Origin: Flavipsychrobacter sp.
GTDB lineage: Bacteria > Bacteroidota > Bacteroidia > Chitinophagales > Chitinophagaceae
Assembly: GCA_016787265.1 (NCBI GenBank)
Contig: JAEUVF010000013.1
Location: forward strand, 372,001 to 436,000
Reading direction: 5' to 3'
Length of the DNA: 64,000 bases
The notes below the pieces were generated by a model. The model made no database searches. It saw only the letters and a program-made list of their open reading frames with translations, and was not told the origin of the DNA. Positions 16,507-24,066 of this stretch are shown here, in pieces. Each line of letters starts with the position of its first letter. The first letter of the stretch is position 1. Position numbers and translations under genes: made by a program.

Positions 16507-17118
16507 ATGAAATCTTCTGCATTACAACCATATCAGCCGGCCATCCAGCAACTCTTTGCCTACATGAACGCCTATTGTGGCATTTCAAAGAAAGCGTTCA
16601 AAGTCCTGACCAGCTATTTTGTTGTACGAAAACTCGATAAAAAAAGCCTGCTTATTCAGCCTGGGGAAGTGGATCATTATTTCAATTTTATTGTAAGTGG
16701 AGTGGTGCGGAAATTCATGCGGGTAGGTAAAAAAGAATTTACCCTTCAATTATCAACAGAGGGACATTTCATTCATGCCGAATTATCCTTTCATACCGGA
16801 AAACCGGCTGATTGTTATATTGAAGCCATTGAAGCCAGTACCTTTCTTTCCATTCATAAGGAAGATCTCGAAAAGCTTTTCACTGAAATTCCTGTTTTGA
16901 ACAAACTGGCAAGACAGATGGTATCAGAAATGTATATACGAAAAGAGCTGCGCGATTTATCTCATTTCCGGCTAACCGCCAGAGAACGGTTTTTGCAGTA
17001 TATCCATAAACACCCGGATATGATGCAGCGGGTTTCACAGAAGTATATAGCATCATATCTGAATATCAAACCGGAAACGTTTAGCAGGCTCAAACACCTG
17101 GTTCGCCAGCGCAAATAA
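16507..17118 (+). CDS. Crp/Fnr family regulator (second of tandem pair)
   Basis: 203 residues with the same layout as its neighbour: a beta-roll sensor (LDKKSLLIQPGEVDHYFNF, TLQLSTEGHFIHAELSFHTG), a long connecting helix, then a winged helix ending RVSQKYIASYLNIKPETFSRL. The recognition helices of the two paralogues are nearly the same (KPETFSR in both), so they may bind related sites, while the sensor halves have diverged. The canonical cAMP-binding residues are absent. It starts 4 bp after the first paralogue's stop, and its own stop touches the stop of the convergent DtxR-type gene with no spacer. Confidence 0.85.
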   Translation: MKSSALQPYQPAIQQLFAYMNAYCGISKKAFKVLTSYFVVRKLDKKSLLIQPGEVDHYFNFIVSGVVRKFMRVGKKEFTLQLSTEGHFIHAELSFHTGKPADCYIEAIEASTFLSIHKEDLEKLFTEIPVLNKLARQMVSEMYIRKELRDLSHFRLTARERFLQYIHKHPDMMQRVSQKYIASYLNIKPETFSRLKHLVRQRK

Positions 17119-17787
17119 TCAATCCTCCGTTGCCCAGGCAACATATAAATGAGCACCCAGTTGTTCACTAATGGTTACCGGTGGACCACCCTGTACGGTT
17201 ATCTGTATGGACCGGTCAAACCGAAACCGGTTGGTTATCTTTAAACGGGATCCTATTTCTATCTGATGATGCCTGAGTAAATCAAGCATGTCGGCCGACT
17301 GATTCGAAACACTTATCAGGTCAGCAGCTATTCCCACTGGCAGGTCCAATAAACAACGTTTTTCAATCTTTGGTACAATCCCCGCGGCATCAGGAATCGG
17401 ATCACCATGCGGATCAGTCTTTGGTTTTCCAAGAAAATCATCCAGCCGGTCAATCAGTTTTTTACTGCTGATATGTTCCAGTTCTTCCGCTATTTCATGC
17501 ACTTCTTCCCAACCAAATCCAAGCTTTTCGACCAAAAAAAATTCCCACAAGCGATGCTTCCGAATAATTTGTAAAGCAAGTTTATTGCCTGAATCCGTCA
17601 GTTGTACCCCTTTGTATGGCTCGTAGTGAATAAGTTGTTGCTCATGTAATTTTTTTAGCATATCCGTTACAGAGGCTGGTTTGGTAGCCAGTTGACGAGC
17701 CAGTGCATTGGTACTTACAACAGGGTCTTCCTGTTCCAGATGGTAGATGGCTTTGATGTAATTTTCTTTACTGGTCGAGTACTTCAA
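17119..17787 (-). CDS. DtxR/MntR-type metal-dependent transcriptional regulator
   Basis: 222 residues. An N-terminal winged helix (ENYIKAIYHLEQEDPVV, then PASVTDMLKKLHEQQLI) is followed by the dimerisation/metal domain (RKHRLWEFFLVEKLGFGWEEVHEIAEELEHISS), which keeps several His/Glu ligand positions of DtxR and MntR. The C-terminal 75 residues are an SH3/FeoA-like domain, as in long DtxR/IdeR proteins. By family it represses iron or manganese uptake genes when metal is abundant; which metal cannot be told. A candidate DtxR-type operator lies 10 bp before its start codon, which suggests autorepression and possibly control of the divergent lipoprotein gene. Confidence 0.88.
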   Translation of the reverse strand: MKYSTSKENYIKAIYHLEQEDPVVSTNALARQLATKPASVTDMLKKLHEQQLIHYEPYKGVQLTDSGNKLALQIIRKHRLWEFFLVEKLGFGWEEVHEIAEELEHISSKKLIDRLDDFLGKPKTDPHGDPIPDAAGIVPKIEKRCLLDLPVGIAADLISVSNQSADMLDLLRHHQIEIGSRLKITNRFRFDRSIQITVQGGPPVTISEQLGAHLYVAWATED

Positions 17788-17796
17788 AGGAGCTTT

Positions 17797-17812
17797 TTTA
17801 GGCGAATCTAAA
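17797..17812. promoter_or_regulatory. Candidate DtxR/MntR-type operator
   Basis: TTTAGGCGAATCTAAA is a near-palindrome: TTTAGG and TCTAAA arms around a 4-bp centre, 11 of 12 arm positions fitting TTTAGG-N4-CCTAAA. It ends 10 bp upstream of the DtxR-type start and about 71 bp upstream of the divergent lipoprotein start. Confidence 0.5.
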
Positions 17813-17883
17813 AAAAAATCAGGGACAAAAAATGGGGGGTATTTGAAATAAACTATTTTAGCGACTCAAGGAAAACCTGACCA

Positions 17884-18858
17884 ATGCATTGGAAAACCCG
17901 TCTGCTTATTATTTGTGTATTGTTTGGCCTCGCTGGCTGCACCTCCAAAAAGAAGCAATTGCTGGATACGGAAGAAGTGGTGGTTTCAGAATTCATTGAG
18001 TTTTTTCCAGCGATTAAACTTCCCTTTCATTTAGCGGATACTATGTTGACAAAGAAGTCGCCCGATTCACTCCGGATCGGTAATAAAATTTTTTCCCAAT
18101 TCGTGCCGGATTCTGTTTTACAGCCGGTTTTCGGGAAAAAGACCAAACCGCAATTGTATCCCATAGGAAAAATGGAAGTGAAGGATGCCGAAACCTATCT
18201 TTTAGTGAAAGCTGCTTTAGGGGCCAAGCGGGCTGCTTACGCGCTTGTATTTGAACAGGATTCTTTTAAGGCTGCCCTGCCGTTGGTGATAAGTAGTTCC
18301 ACACCTGTAAAAAACGAACAAAAAGTTGCCAATATTGACAGCAGGTATACAATTACCACTGTGCAGCAGCGTATAGCGCCGGACGGACAGATCTTATATC
18401 ACAAAGATGTTTTTATTTACAATCCTGAAGGTATTTTCATGCTGATTCTCACAGAATCCAATGATCAGGCTAACAAAAAGGGTAAACTGATTAATCCGAT
18501 TGATACACTTCCTGCAACCAGCAAACATGCGGGTGATTATCTGGGTGAGAGCCGGAACCTGGTTTCATTCAGAGACAGCCATCGAAAGGGATACCTAAGT
18601 TTCTTTGTACATTTCGAAAAAGACAAGGGAGAATGTATCGGAGAGCTGAAAGGAGATGCTAAAATTACAGGGGCAAACTCTGCCAGATATACGGAAAACA
18701 ACGGTCCCTGCGTTATTGATTTTACGTTCTCAGGTAACACCGTTACCATGAAAGAACTGGAGGGTTGCGGTTCTTACAGGGATATCAAATGTTTTTTTGA
18801 AGGAAAATATACCCGAAAGAAAAAAGCTGCGGCTCCTGCTTCACGTAAAAAGAAGTAA
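17884..18858 (+). CDS. Lipoprotein of unknown function
   Basis: 324 residues. The lipobox is GLAGC (Cys19), followed by a Lys-rich stretch. The mature chain alternates beta strands, with segments such as IEFFPAIKLPFHLADTML, PQLYPIGKMEVKDAETYLL and YHKDVFIYNPEGIFMLIL, and a Lys/Ala-rich tail ending KKK. I do not recognise the family; it has the look of Chitinophagaceae-restricted lipoproteins. It is divergent from the DtxR-type regulator, and the candidate metal-repressor site lies between the two, so metal-responsive expression is possible. It is followed by the phosphorylase homologue gene after 69 bp. Confidence 0.7.
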   Translation: MHWKTRLLIICVLFGLAGCTSKKKQLLDTEEVVVSEFIEFFPAIKLPFHLADTMLTKKSPDSLRIGNKIFSQFVPDSVLQPVFGKKTKPQLYPIGKMEVKDAETYLLVKAALGAKRAAYALVFEQDSFKAALPLVISSSTPVKNEQKVANIDSRYTITTVQQRIAPDGQILYHKDVFIYNPEGIFMLILTESNDQANKKGKLINPIDTLPATSKHAGDYLGESRNLVSFRDSHRKGYLSFFVHFEKDKGECIGELKGDAKITGANSARYTENNGPCVIDFTFSGNTVTMKELEGCGSYRDIKCFFEGKYTRKKKAAAPASRKKK

Positions 18859-18927
18859 AAAACCTTATTTCCAGTGAATACTTTAAATTGCGTATTTAAT
18901 ACACATTTGTCAAACTATTGATGCCAT

Positions 18928-20592
18928 ATGAGTTTTAGAAATTTCAGTGTTCCCTACCAGGGCGATGATCGTTATTCCAAAAGAGTGGCCTATTTCTCCA
19001 TGGAGTTTGCTGTTCACCAGCCACTTAAAATTTATAGTGGGGGACTTGGCTTTCTGTCGGGCTCTCATTTAAGGAGTGCTTATGAATTAAGGCAGAACCT
19101 GATCGGGATCGGAATTCTCTGGAAGTTTGGTTACTACGATCAGGCAAGAAACCAGGACCAGACCCTGCAGGTTACCTGGATGGAAAAACAGTACAGTTTT
19201 TTACAGGATACCCATATTAAATTTCAGATATCCATTCACGATCATCCGGTTTGGGTGAAAGTTTGGTACCTGCCACCAGATACGTATCAGACAGCACCTT
19301 TATTCCTGCTGAGTACAGATTTGCCTGAAAACGATTATGTTTCTCAAACCATCACGCACCGTTTGTATGATGCCAATGTGGCAACCAAAGTGGCGCAATT
19401 TATCCTCCTGGGTGTTGGTGGAGCGAAACTGCTGGATGAAATAGGATTCAATCCGGATGTTTACCACCTCAATGAAGCACATGGCATCAGTGCCGGATTT
19501 TACCTCTATCGCCGCTTCGGTAACAACCTGGAAGAAGTTCGTAAAAGACTGGTCTTCACTACCCATACGCCGGAAGAAGCCGGAAATGAAAAGCATGATA
19601 TCTATCTCTGCCATAAAATGAGTTATTTCTGTGGTTTGTCGCTGGATGAGGTCAGACATTTAACCGGCATCCAGGATGACCAGTTCAACCATTCCCTGGT
19701 GGCATTAAGATTTGCCCGCAAGGCCAATGGTGTTTCTCAATTACATGGCCATGTTTCAAGGGCGATGTGGGAAAAACATCCGGGAACCTGCCCGATCATT
19801 TCCATCACCAATGCGCAAAACTGGAGATACTGGGCAGATAAGCAACTCTATCGTTTCATGGAAGAAGGGAATGACCATCTTTGGGATGACCGGAAACGTT
19901 ACCTGAAGCACCGTGCTTTTGAAATCGTGGCGGATCAAACCGGAAAGCAATTCAATCCGGATGTATTCACGATTGTTTGGGCACGCCGTTTTGCAGGATA
20001 CAAACGTGCTGACCTGATCACCCGGGATGCAGAACGTTTCACACGTTTGCTGGAAAATTCCAAATTCCCTGTACAAATCATCTGGGCTGGTAAACCATAT
20101 CCCATGGATTATCCGGCGATCAATGATTTCAATCACCTGGTTCACCTAAGCAGAAAGCATAAAAACATGGCTGTTGTGGTTGGGTATGAACTGGCGCTCT
20201 CCAAAAGAATGAAACAAGCCGCAGATTGCTGGCTCAATAATCCTCGTGTTCCAAGGGAGGCATCCGGAACCAGTGGTATGACTGCAGCAATGAACGGAGC
20301 CGCGAACTTTAGTACCGATGATGGCTGGATCCCGGAATTTGTGAATCATGGTAACAACGGATTCGTAATTCCAAAAGCGGACTATGCTAACATGAATACG
20401 CATGAACAGGATGAATACGATCTGCATATGTTATACCGGATCCTGGAAGAGCAGATCCTGCCTTTGTACTATCAAAACCGCGATACCTGGCGGCAGGTGG
20501 TGAAAAATGGCATGCGGGATGTCCGGTATCAATTCGAAAGTAACCGGATGGCACATGAATATTATGATTTGATGTACAACGCCGGATATTAA
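18928..20592 (+). CDS. Alpha-glucan phosphorylase homologue (GT35), PLP lysine absent
   Basis: 554 residues, the short TIGR02094-like form of GT35. Landmarks are AYFSMEFAVHQPLKIYSGGLG, YHLNEAHGISAGFY, FTTHTPEEAGNEKH, ARRFAGYKRADL and EASGTSGMTAAMNG. Active glucan phosphorylases (glgP) bind pyridoxal phosphate on a lysine in EASGTSGMK; here that position (residue 452, ACT codon) is Thr. Without the Schiff-base lysine normal phosphorolysis is doubtful. The protein may be a divergent glycosyltransferase or a glycogen-binding regulator, or it may use PLP differently. No glycogen genes lie nearby. Confidence 0.85.
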   Translation: MSFRNFSVPYQGDDRYSKRVAYFSMEFAVHQPLKIYSGGLGFLSGSHLRSAYELRQNLIGIGILWKFGYYDQARNQDQTLQVTWMEKQYSFLQDTHIKFQISIHDHPVWVKVWYLPPDTYQTAPLFLLSTDLPENDYVSQTITHRLYDANVATKVAQFILLGVGGAKLLDEIGFNPDVYHLNEAHGISAGFYLYRRFGNNLEEVRKRLVFTTHTPEEAGNEKHDIYLCHKMSYFCGLSLDEVRHLTGIQDDQFNHSLVALRFARKANGVSQLHGHVSRAMWEKHPGTCPIISITNAQNWRYWADKQLYRFMEEGNDHLWDDRKRYLKHRAFEIVADQTGKQFNPDVFTIVWARRFAGYKRADLITRDAERFTRLLENSKFPVQIIWAGKPYPMDYPAINDFNHLVHLSRKHKNMAVVVGYELALSKRMKQAADCWLNNPRVPREASGTSGMTAAMNGAANFSTDDGWIPEFVNHGNNGFVIPKADYANMNTHEQDEYDLHMLYRILEEQILPLYYQNRDTWRQVVKNGMRDVRYQFESNRMAHEYYDLMYNAGY

Positions 20593-20669
20593 GAAGCTTT
20601 TAGCAGGTTGAACCAGGAATTGGCATAATAATCGAGAAGGATCAGGCGTTAAAGAAAAAAATCCGTACT

Positions 20670-21002
20670 ATGAATCTGATCTTTCTGACAGCTTCGCTGT
20701 TAATATCCACAGCCTTTTCAAAAAATGGCAACATTCCACCCACTGCTAATGCCGGAGAAGATATAGTTATTTCCAGCTCGGAGTTCATCCAGCTTGATGG
20801 AACTTCTTCCAGGGAACCGGACGGTATTATTTCCAGGTATCATTGGGTACAGACTTCCGGTAATGCTGTTGACATCGTGAATCCAGGTGCTGCCATAACA
20901 GCCCTCAACAATATTCAAAAAGGAACCTACAGTTTCCGCCTCACCGTGATGGATGATAAGGGGGGGGTGTCGAGTGATGAGGTGAGGATAGAAGTAAAGT
21001 GA
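20670..21002 (+). CDS. Small secreted single PKD-like domain protein
   Basis: 110 residues. A signal peptide (MNLIFLTASLLISTAFS) precedes one PKD/K319-like Ig domain: PPTANAGEDIVISSSEFIQL, then LDGTSSREPDGIISRYHWVQ and a closing YSFRLTVMDDKGGVSSDEV strand pattern. Such domains normally occur as modules of large surface proteins, so a free-standing copy with only a signal is unusual. No sorting domain, lipobox or enzymatic part is visible. Its TGA stop coincides with the first heptamer of the GTGAAAG repeat tract. Confidence 0.7.
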   Translation: MNLIFLTASLLISTAFSKNGNIPPTANAGEDIVISSSEFIQLDGTSSREPDGIISRYHWVQTSGNAVDIVNPGAAITALNNIQKGTYSFRLTVMDDKGGVSSDEVRIEVK

Positions 21003-21182
21003 AAGGTGAAAGGTGAAAGGTGAAAAGTGAAAGGTGAAATGGAGTGAAAAGTCAAAAGTGAAAAGTCAAAATAATAAAAGCCCGCAACAGTGCGGGCTTT
21101 TTCTATTTTCATTTTTGGAATTTCACCTTTCGCTTTTCACGTTTGACCTTCTTTCACCTTTCACTTTTCACCTTTCACTTCA
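21000..21182. repeat. GTGAAAG heptamer inverted repeat flanking a terminator
   Basis: GTGAAAG-type heptamers fill 21000-21068 on the plus strand and their complement fills 21121-21182. A perfect 27-bp inverted match lies between 21013-21039 and 21152-21178. The left arm overlaps the stop codon of the PKD-like gene and the right arm overlaps the stop of the FKBP gene. A terminator hairpin sits in the centre. The element is imperfect and has no transposase. Confidence 0.8.
21076..21102. terminator. Bidirectional intrinsic terminator
   Basis: GCCCGCA at 21080-21086 pairs with TGCGGGC at 21091-21097 around an ACAG loop, with AAAA before and TTTTT after. It can end the PKD-like gene (+) and the FKBP gene (-). 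Confidence 0.85.
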
Positions 21183-21924
21183 CTATCTCAATCAGCTCCA
21201 CATCAAATATCAACGTTGATCCGGGAGCAATCTTTGCCCCGGCCTGCTGGTCGCCATAGGCAAGGTCGGCAGGAATAAACAGTTTCCACTTGCTGCCAAC
21301 CGGCATCAGTTGCAGCGCTTCTATCCAGCCACGAATCACCCCATTAACGGGGAAATCAATTGGCTGCCCACGATCTACTGAACTGTCAAATACTGTTCCG
21401 TCGATCAGGGTTCCATGATAATGACATTTTACCTTGTCAGTCAGACCTGGTGTTGGACCGGTTCCTTCCTGGATGATTTGATACTGTAGTCCGCTTGGTA
21501 ATTCAATCACGCCAGGCTTGGTTTTGTTGGCAGCCAGGAATTCAGCACCTGCTTTTCTGGCAGCAGCTGATTTCTCTTTCTTTAGTTGTTGTAAATAATT
21601 GGTAATACTCATATTCATTTGTTCTTCTGTGAGTAATGTTTTTTGATTTTTTAATGCATCGTTCAAAGCCCTGGAAACCAGTTGGGTATTGATATCTGAA
21701 ATACCCTGATCCTTATAAAAGTTGGCCAGGCTCATGCCAATGGCATAACTCATACTGTCTTTGGCTGTTTTCAATACAGGCGCTGCAGGGGTAGCGGGTT
21801 TCTTTACGGCTGCCGTACTTGCCGGCTTTTTCGCCGTCCCGGCAGTTGCCGGTTTTTTGGTGGCCTGACCAATGGATACGGTAGTCCATAGGAGTAAAGC
21901 GGAGGATACAAGAATTTTATGCAT
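21175..21924 (-). CDS. FKBP-type peptidyl-prolyl cis-trans isomerase, secreted
   Basis: 249 residues. A signal peptide ends near SIGQ and is followed by an unusual Lys/Pro/Ala/Thr-rich linker (KKPATAGTAKKPASTAAV). Residues about 55-125 form a Mip-type dimerisation domain (DSMSYAIGMSLANFYKDQG) and residues 145-249 the FKBP domain (GLQYQIIQEGTGPTPGLTD, YHGTLIDGTVFDSSVDRG, GSTLIFDVELIEI). It speeds proline isomerisation during folding of exported proteins. The stop codon lies inside the right arm of the GTGAAAG inverted repeat. It is monocistronic. Confidence 0.93.
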   Translation of the reverse strand: MHKILVSSALLLWTTVSIGQATKKPATAGTAKKPASTAAVKKPATPAAPVLKTAKDSMSYAIGMSLANFYKDQGISDINTQLVSRALNDALKNQKTLLTEEQMNMSITNYLQQLKKEKSAAARKAGAEFLAANKTKPGVIELPSGLQYQIIQEGTGPTPGLTDKVKCHYHGTLIDGTVFDSSVDRGQPIDFPVNGVIRGWIEALQLMPVGSKWKLFIPADLAYGDQQAGAKIAPGSTLIFDVELIEIVK

Positions 21925-22039
21925 AGTTTCTATTGAATCAACGAAAATACTATCCTTTTTAACATTAATTGATGACTCTGTACATCTATTCTTTCTTCTT
22001 ATACGTTTATTTTAGCAGTACTGATTCAAATATATACCT

Positions 22040-22774
22040 ATGCGAAAACTATTACTTTCTTTCCTTACCATTTCTCTCATTGCCTCAGCACAGGCACAAT
22101 CGGATGAAAACGGTGCCGGTGGCCTGCTTAAAAAAGCTGGCGGATTACTGAATAAAAACAAGTCCGGTTCAGGTCTCTCTTCAGAAGAAATTATCTCCGG
22201 TTTAAAAGAAGCGCTGGCTGTCGGAACCCGGAACAGCGCAGATAAATTATCAGCAGCGGATGGATTTTTTAAAGACGCCGCTGTAAAAGTATTATTGCCG
22301 GAGGAAGCGCGCCAGGTAGAACAAAAGCTCAGGGCTTTAGGCATGGGCAAGCTGGTGGACGATGCCATTTTGAGTATTAACCGTGCTGCAGAGGATGCCT
22401 CCAAATCAGCCGCCCCGATTTTCGCCAGCGCGGTAAAACAAATGACCGTGCAGGATGGCCTTGGTATTCTGCGTGGAGCCGATACAGCCGCTACTGGCTA
22501 TCTCAGAAAATCCACCTCACCGGAATTGGTCAGTGCGTTTCGTCCGGTTATTGAATCTTCCCTGGAGAAAACCGGAGCTACAAAATATTGGTCTGCTGTT
22601 TTCGATGCATACAATAAAGTAAGTCTGAAAAAAGTAAACCCCGATCTTTCGAGCTATGTAACCGGAAAAGCCATTGATGGAATTTTTTATTATGTGGCGG
22701 AAGAAGAGAAAAAAATCAGGACCAACCCTGCTGCAAGGGTGAATGATATTCTTAAAAAAGTGTTTGGTAGTTAA
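22040..22774 (+). CDS. DUF4197 family secreted protein
   Basis: 244 residues. A signal peptide (MRKLLLSFLTISLIASAQAQ) precedes a short Gly/Lys-rich segment (GGLLKKAGGLLNKN) and a helical DUF4197 domain: SSEEIISGLKEALAVGTRNS, then LPEEARQVEQKLRALGMGKL, and the C-terminal ATGYLRKSTSPELVSAF and VTGKAIDGIFYYVAEEE. DUF4197 proteins are widespread, periplasmic and of unknown function. It stands alone between the divergent FKBP gene and an MFS gene 65 bp downstream. Confidence 0.85.
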   Translation: MRKLLLSFLTISLIASAQAQSDENGAGGLLKKAGGLLNKNKSGSGLSSEEIISGLKEALAVGTRNSADKLSAADGFFKDAAVKVLLPEEARQVEQKLRALGMGKLVDDAILSINRAAEDASKSAAPIFASAVKQMTVQDGLGILRGADTAATGYLRKSTSPELVSAFRPVIESSLEKTGATKYWSAVFDAYNKVSLKKVNPDLSSYVTGKAIDGIFYYVAEEEKKIRTNPAARVNDILKKVFGS

Positions 22775-22822
22775 TTTACCTAAAAACTTTTTAAACGGTA
22801 CTCGCTGATAGGTGGCACAGAA

Positions 22823-22830
22823 TAATTTTG
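22823..22830 (+). promoter_or_regulatory. -7 box close to MFS start codon
   Basis: TAATTTTG matches TAnnTTTG and ends 9 bp before the ATG at 22840, leaving room for only a 0-4 nt leader. Confidence 0.45.
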
Positions 22831-22839
22831 TGCCGCCTT

Positions 22840-24060
22840 ATGCTTTCAAAAACCATCTCCTCCTATAAGATTGCCTATGCAGGGCTTTCAAAAGAAACCT
22901 GGCTGCTCTCCCTGATCATGCTGATCAACCGGAGTGGAACGATGGTTGTCCCATTCCTGACACTCTATCTTACCAGTCCGGATATGGGTTATTCTATTGG
23001 TGATGCCGGTTTGGTCTTTGGCTGTTTTGGCGCAGGAGCATTTGCGGGTGCATTTGTGGGTGGCCGGTTAACAGATAAAATCGGATTTTATAAAGTACAG
23101 CTGGCCGCTTTAGGGGGCGGAGCGGCACTTTTTTTTGTGCTCGGTTTTATCCAGTCTTTTTACCTTATCTGCCTGTTTACGTTTCTGTTGAGTTTTGTGA
23201 ATGAAGCTTTTCGTCCGGCTAATTCCACTGCCATTGCCTTTTACAGTACGCCTGAAAACCGCACCCGTTCTTATTCCCTCAACCGGTTAGCCGTAAACCT
23301 GGGTTGGGCCTTTGGTAGTGCCATGGGTGGCATCATTGCCAAATTCAGTTATCAGTGGTTGTTTTGGGTGGATGGTATTTCCAATTTTATGGCCGCGGTG
23401 CTGATGGTAATATTTTTAAAACAGGCAGCTGCGCGCCATACAGAAGAACGAAAGGAAGTTCAACAGCAATCCCTTGTTCAGGATAGTCGTTCCGTTTACA
23501 AAGATTATCCCTATCATGTTTTTATTATTCTCGTCACGCTGTTTGCAGCCTGCTTTTTTCAAATGTTCACTACGTTATCTGTTTATTTCAAACAGGTACT
23601 TCATTTCACGGAACCACAGATCGGAATGCTGATGGCATTTAATGGAATATTGATTGTAGTAGTTGAAATGATCCTGATTTATCAATTGGAAGGACGCCGG
23701 AATCAACTTACTTATATCGCTTTGGGCGTTGGCCTGGTAGGTGTTTTTTACCTGCTTATGGGCCTGGGTAGTATTGCGCTGCCCGTCGCTTTTTTATTAA
23801 TGCTGGTTATTACAGCAGGGGAGATGTTGTCTATGCCCTTTATGAACAGTTTCTGGATCAATCGAAGCAGTGCCCACAACAGAGGTCAATACGCCGCTCT
23901 TTATACCATGGCCTGGTCGGCGGCTCAAACACTGGGACCACTGCTCTCTTCCCAATTAGCTGAAACGGCAGGGTTCCGTTTTACCTGGTTTATAAATGGT
24001 TCATTGTGTCTGCTGGTTGCAGCAGTCTTCCTGCAGTTGAAAAGAAAGGCTTATTTCTGA
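22840..24060 (+). CDS. MFS transporter
   Basis: 406 residues from the ATG at 22840; the upstream TTG lies inside a TAATTTTG promoter-like box and is an unlikely start. About twelve hydrophobic segments are present, and the conserved loop between TM2 and TM3 reads GGRLTDKIGFYKV, the major facilitator signature A. A longer cytoplasmic loop after TM6 (AARHTEERKEVQQQSLVQD) divides the halves. The substrate is not predictable; it resembles the MDR/MdtH-like group of drug-efflux-type transporters. It ends 6 bp from the convergent ABC-F gene. Confidence 0.88.
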   Translation: MLSKTISSYKIAYAGLSKETWLLSLIMLINRSGTMVVPFLTLYLTSPDMGYSIGDAGLVFGCFGAGAFAGAFVGGRLTDKIGFYKVQLAALGGGAALFFVLGFIQSFYLICLFTFLLSFVNEAFRPANSTAIAFYSTPENRTRSYSLNRLAVNLGWAFGSAMGGIIAKFSYQWLFWVDGISNFMAAVLMVIFLKQAAARHTEERKEVQQQSLVQDSRSVYKDYPYHVFIILVTLFAACFFQMFTTLSVYFKQVLHFTEPQIGMLMAFNGILIVVVEMILIYQLEGRRNQLTYIALGVGLVGVFYLLMGLGSIALPVAFLLMLVITAGEMLSMPFMNSFWINRSSAHNRGQYAALYTMAWSAAQTLGPLLSSQLAETAGFRFTWFINGSLCLLVAAVFLQLKRKAYF

Positions 24061-24066
24061 TGCTCA

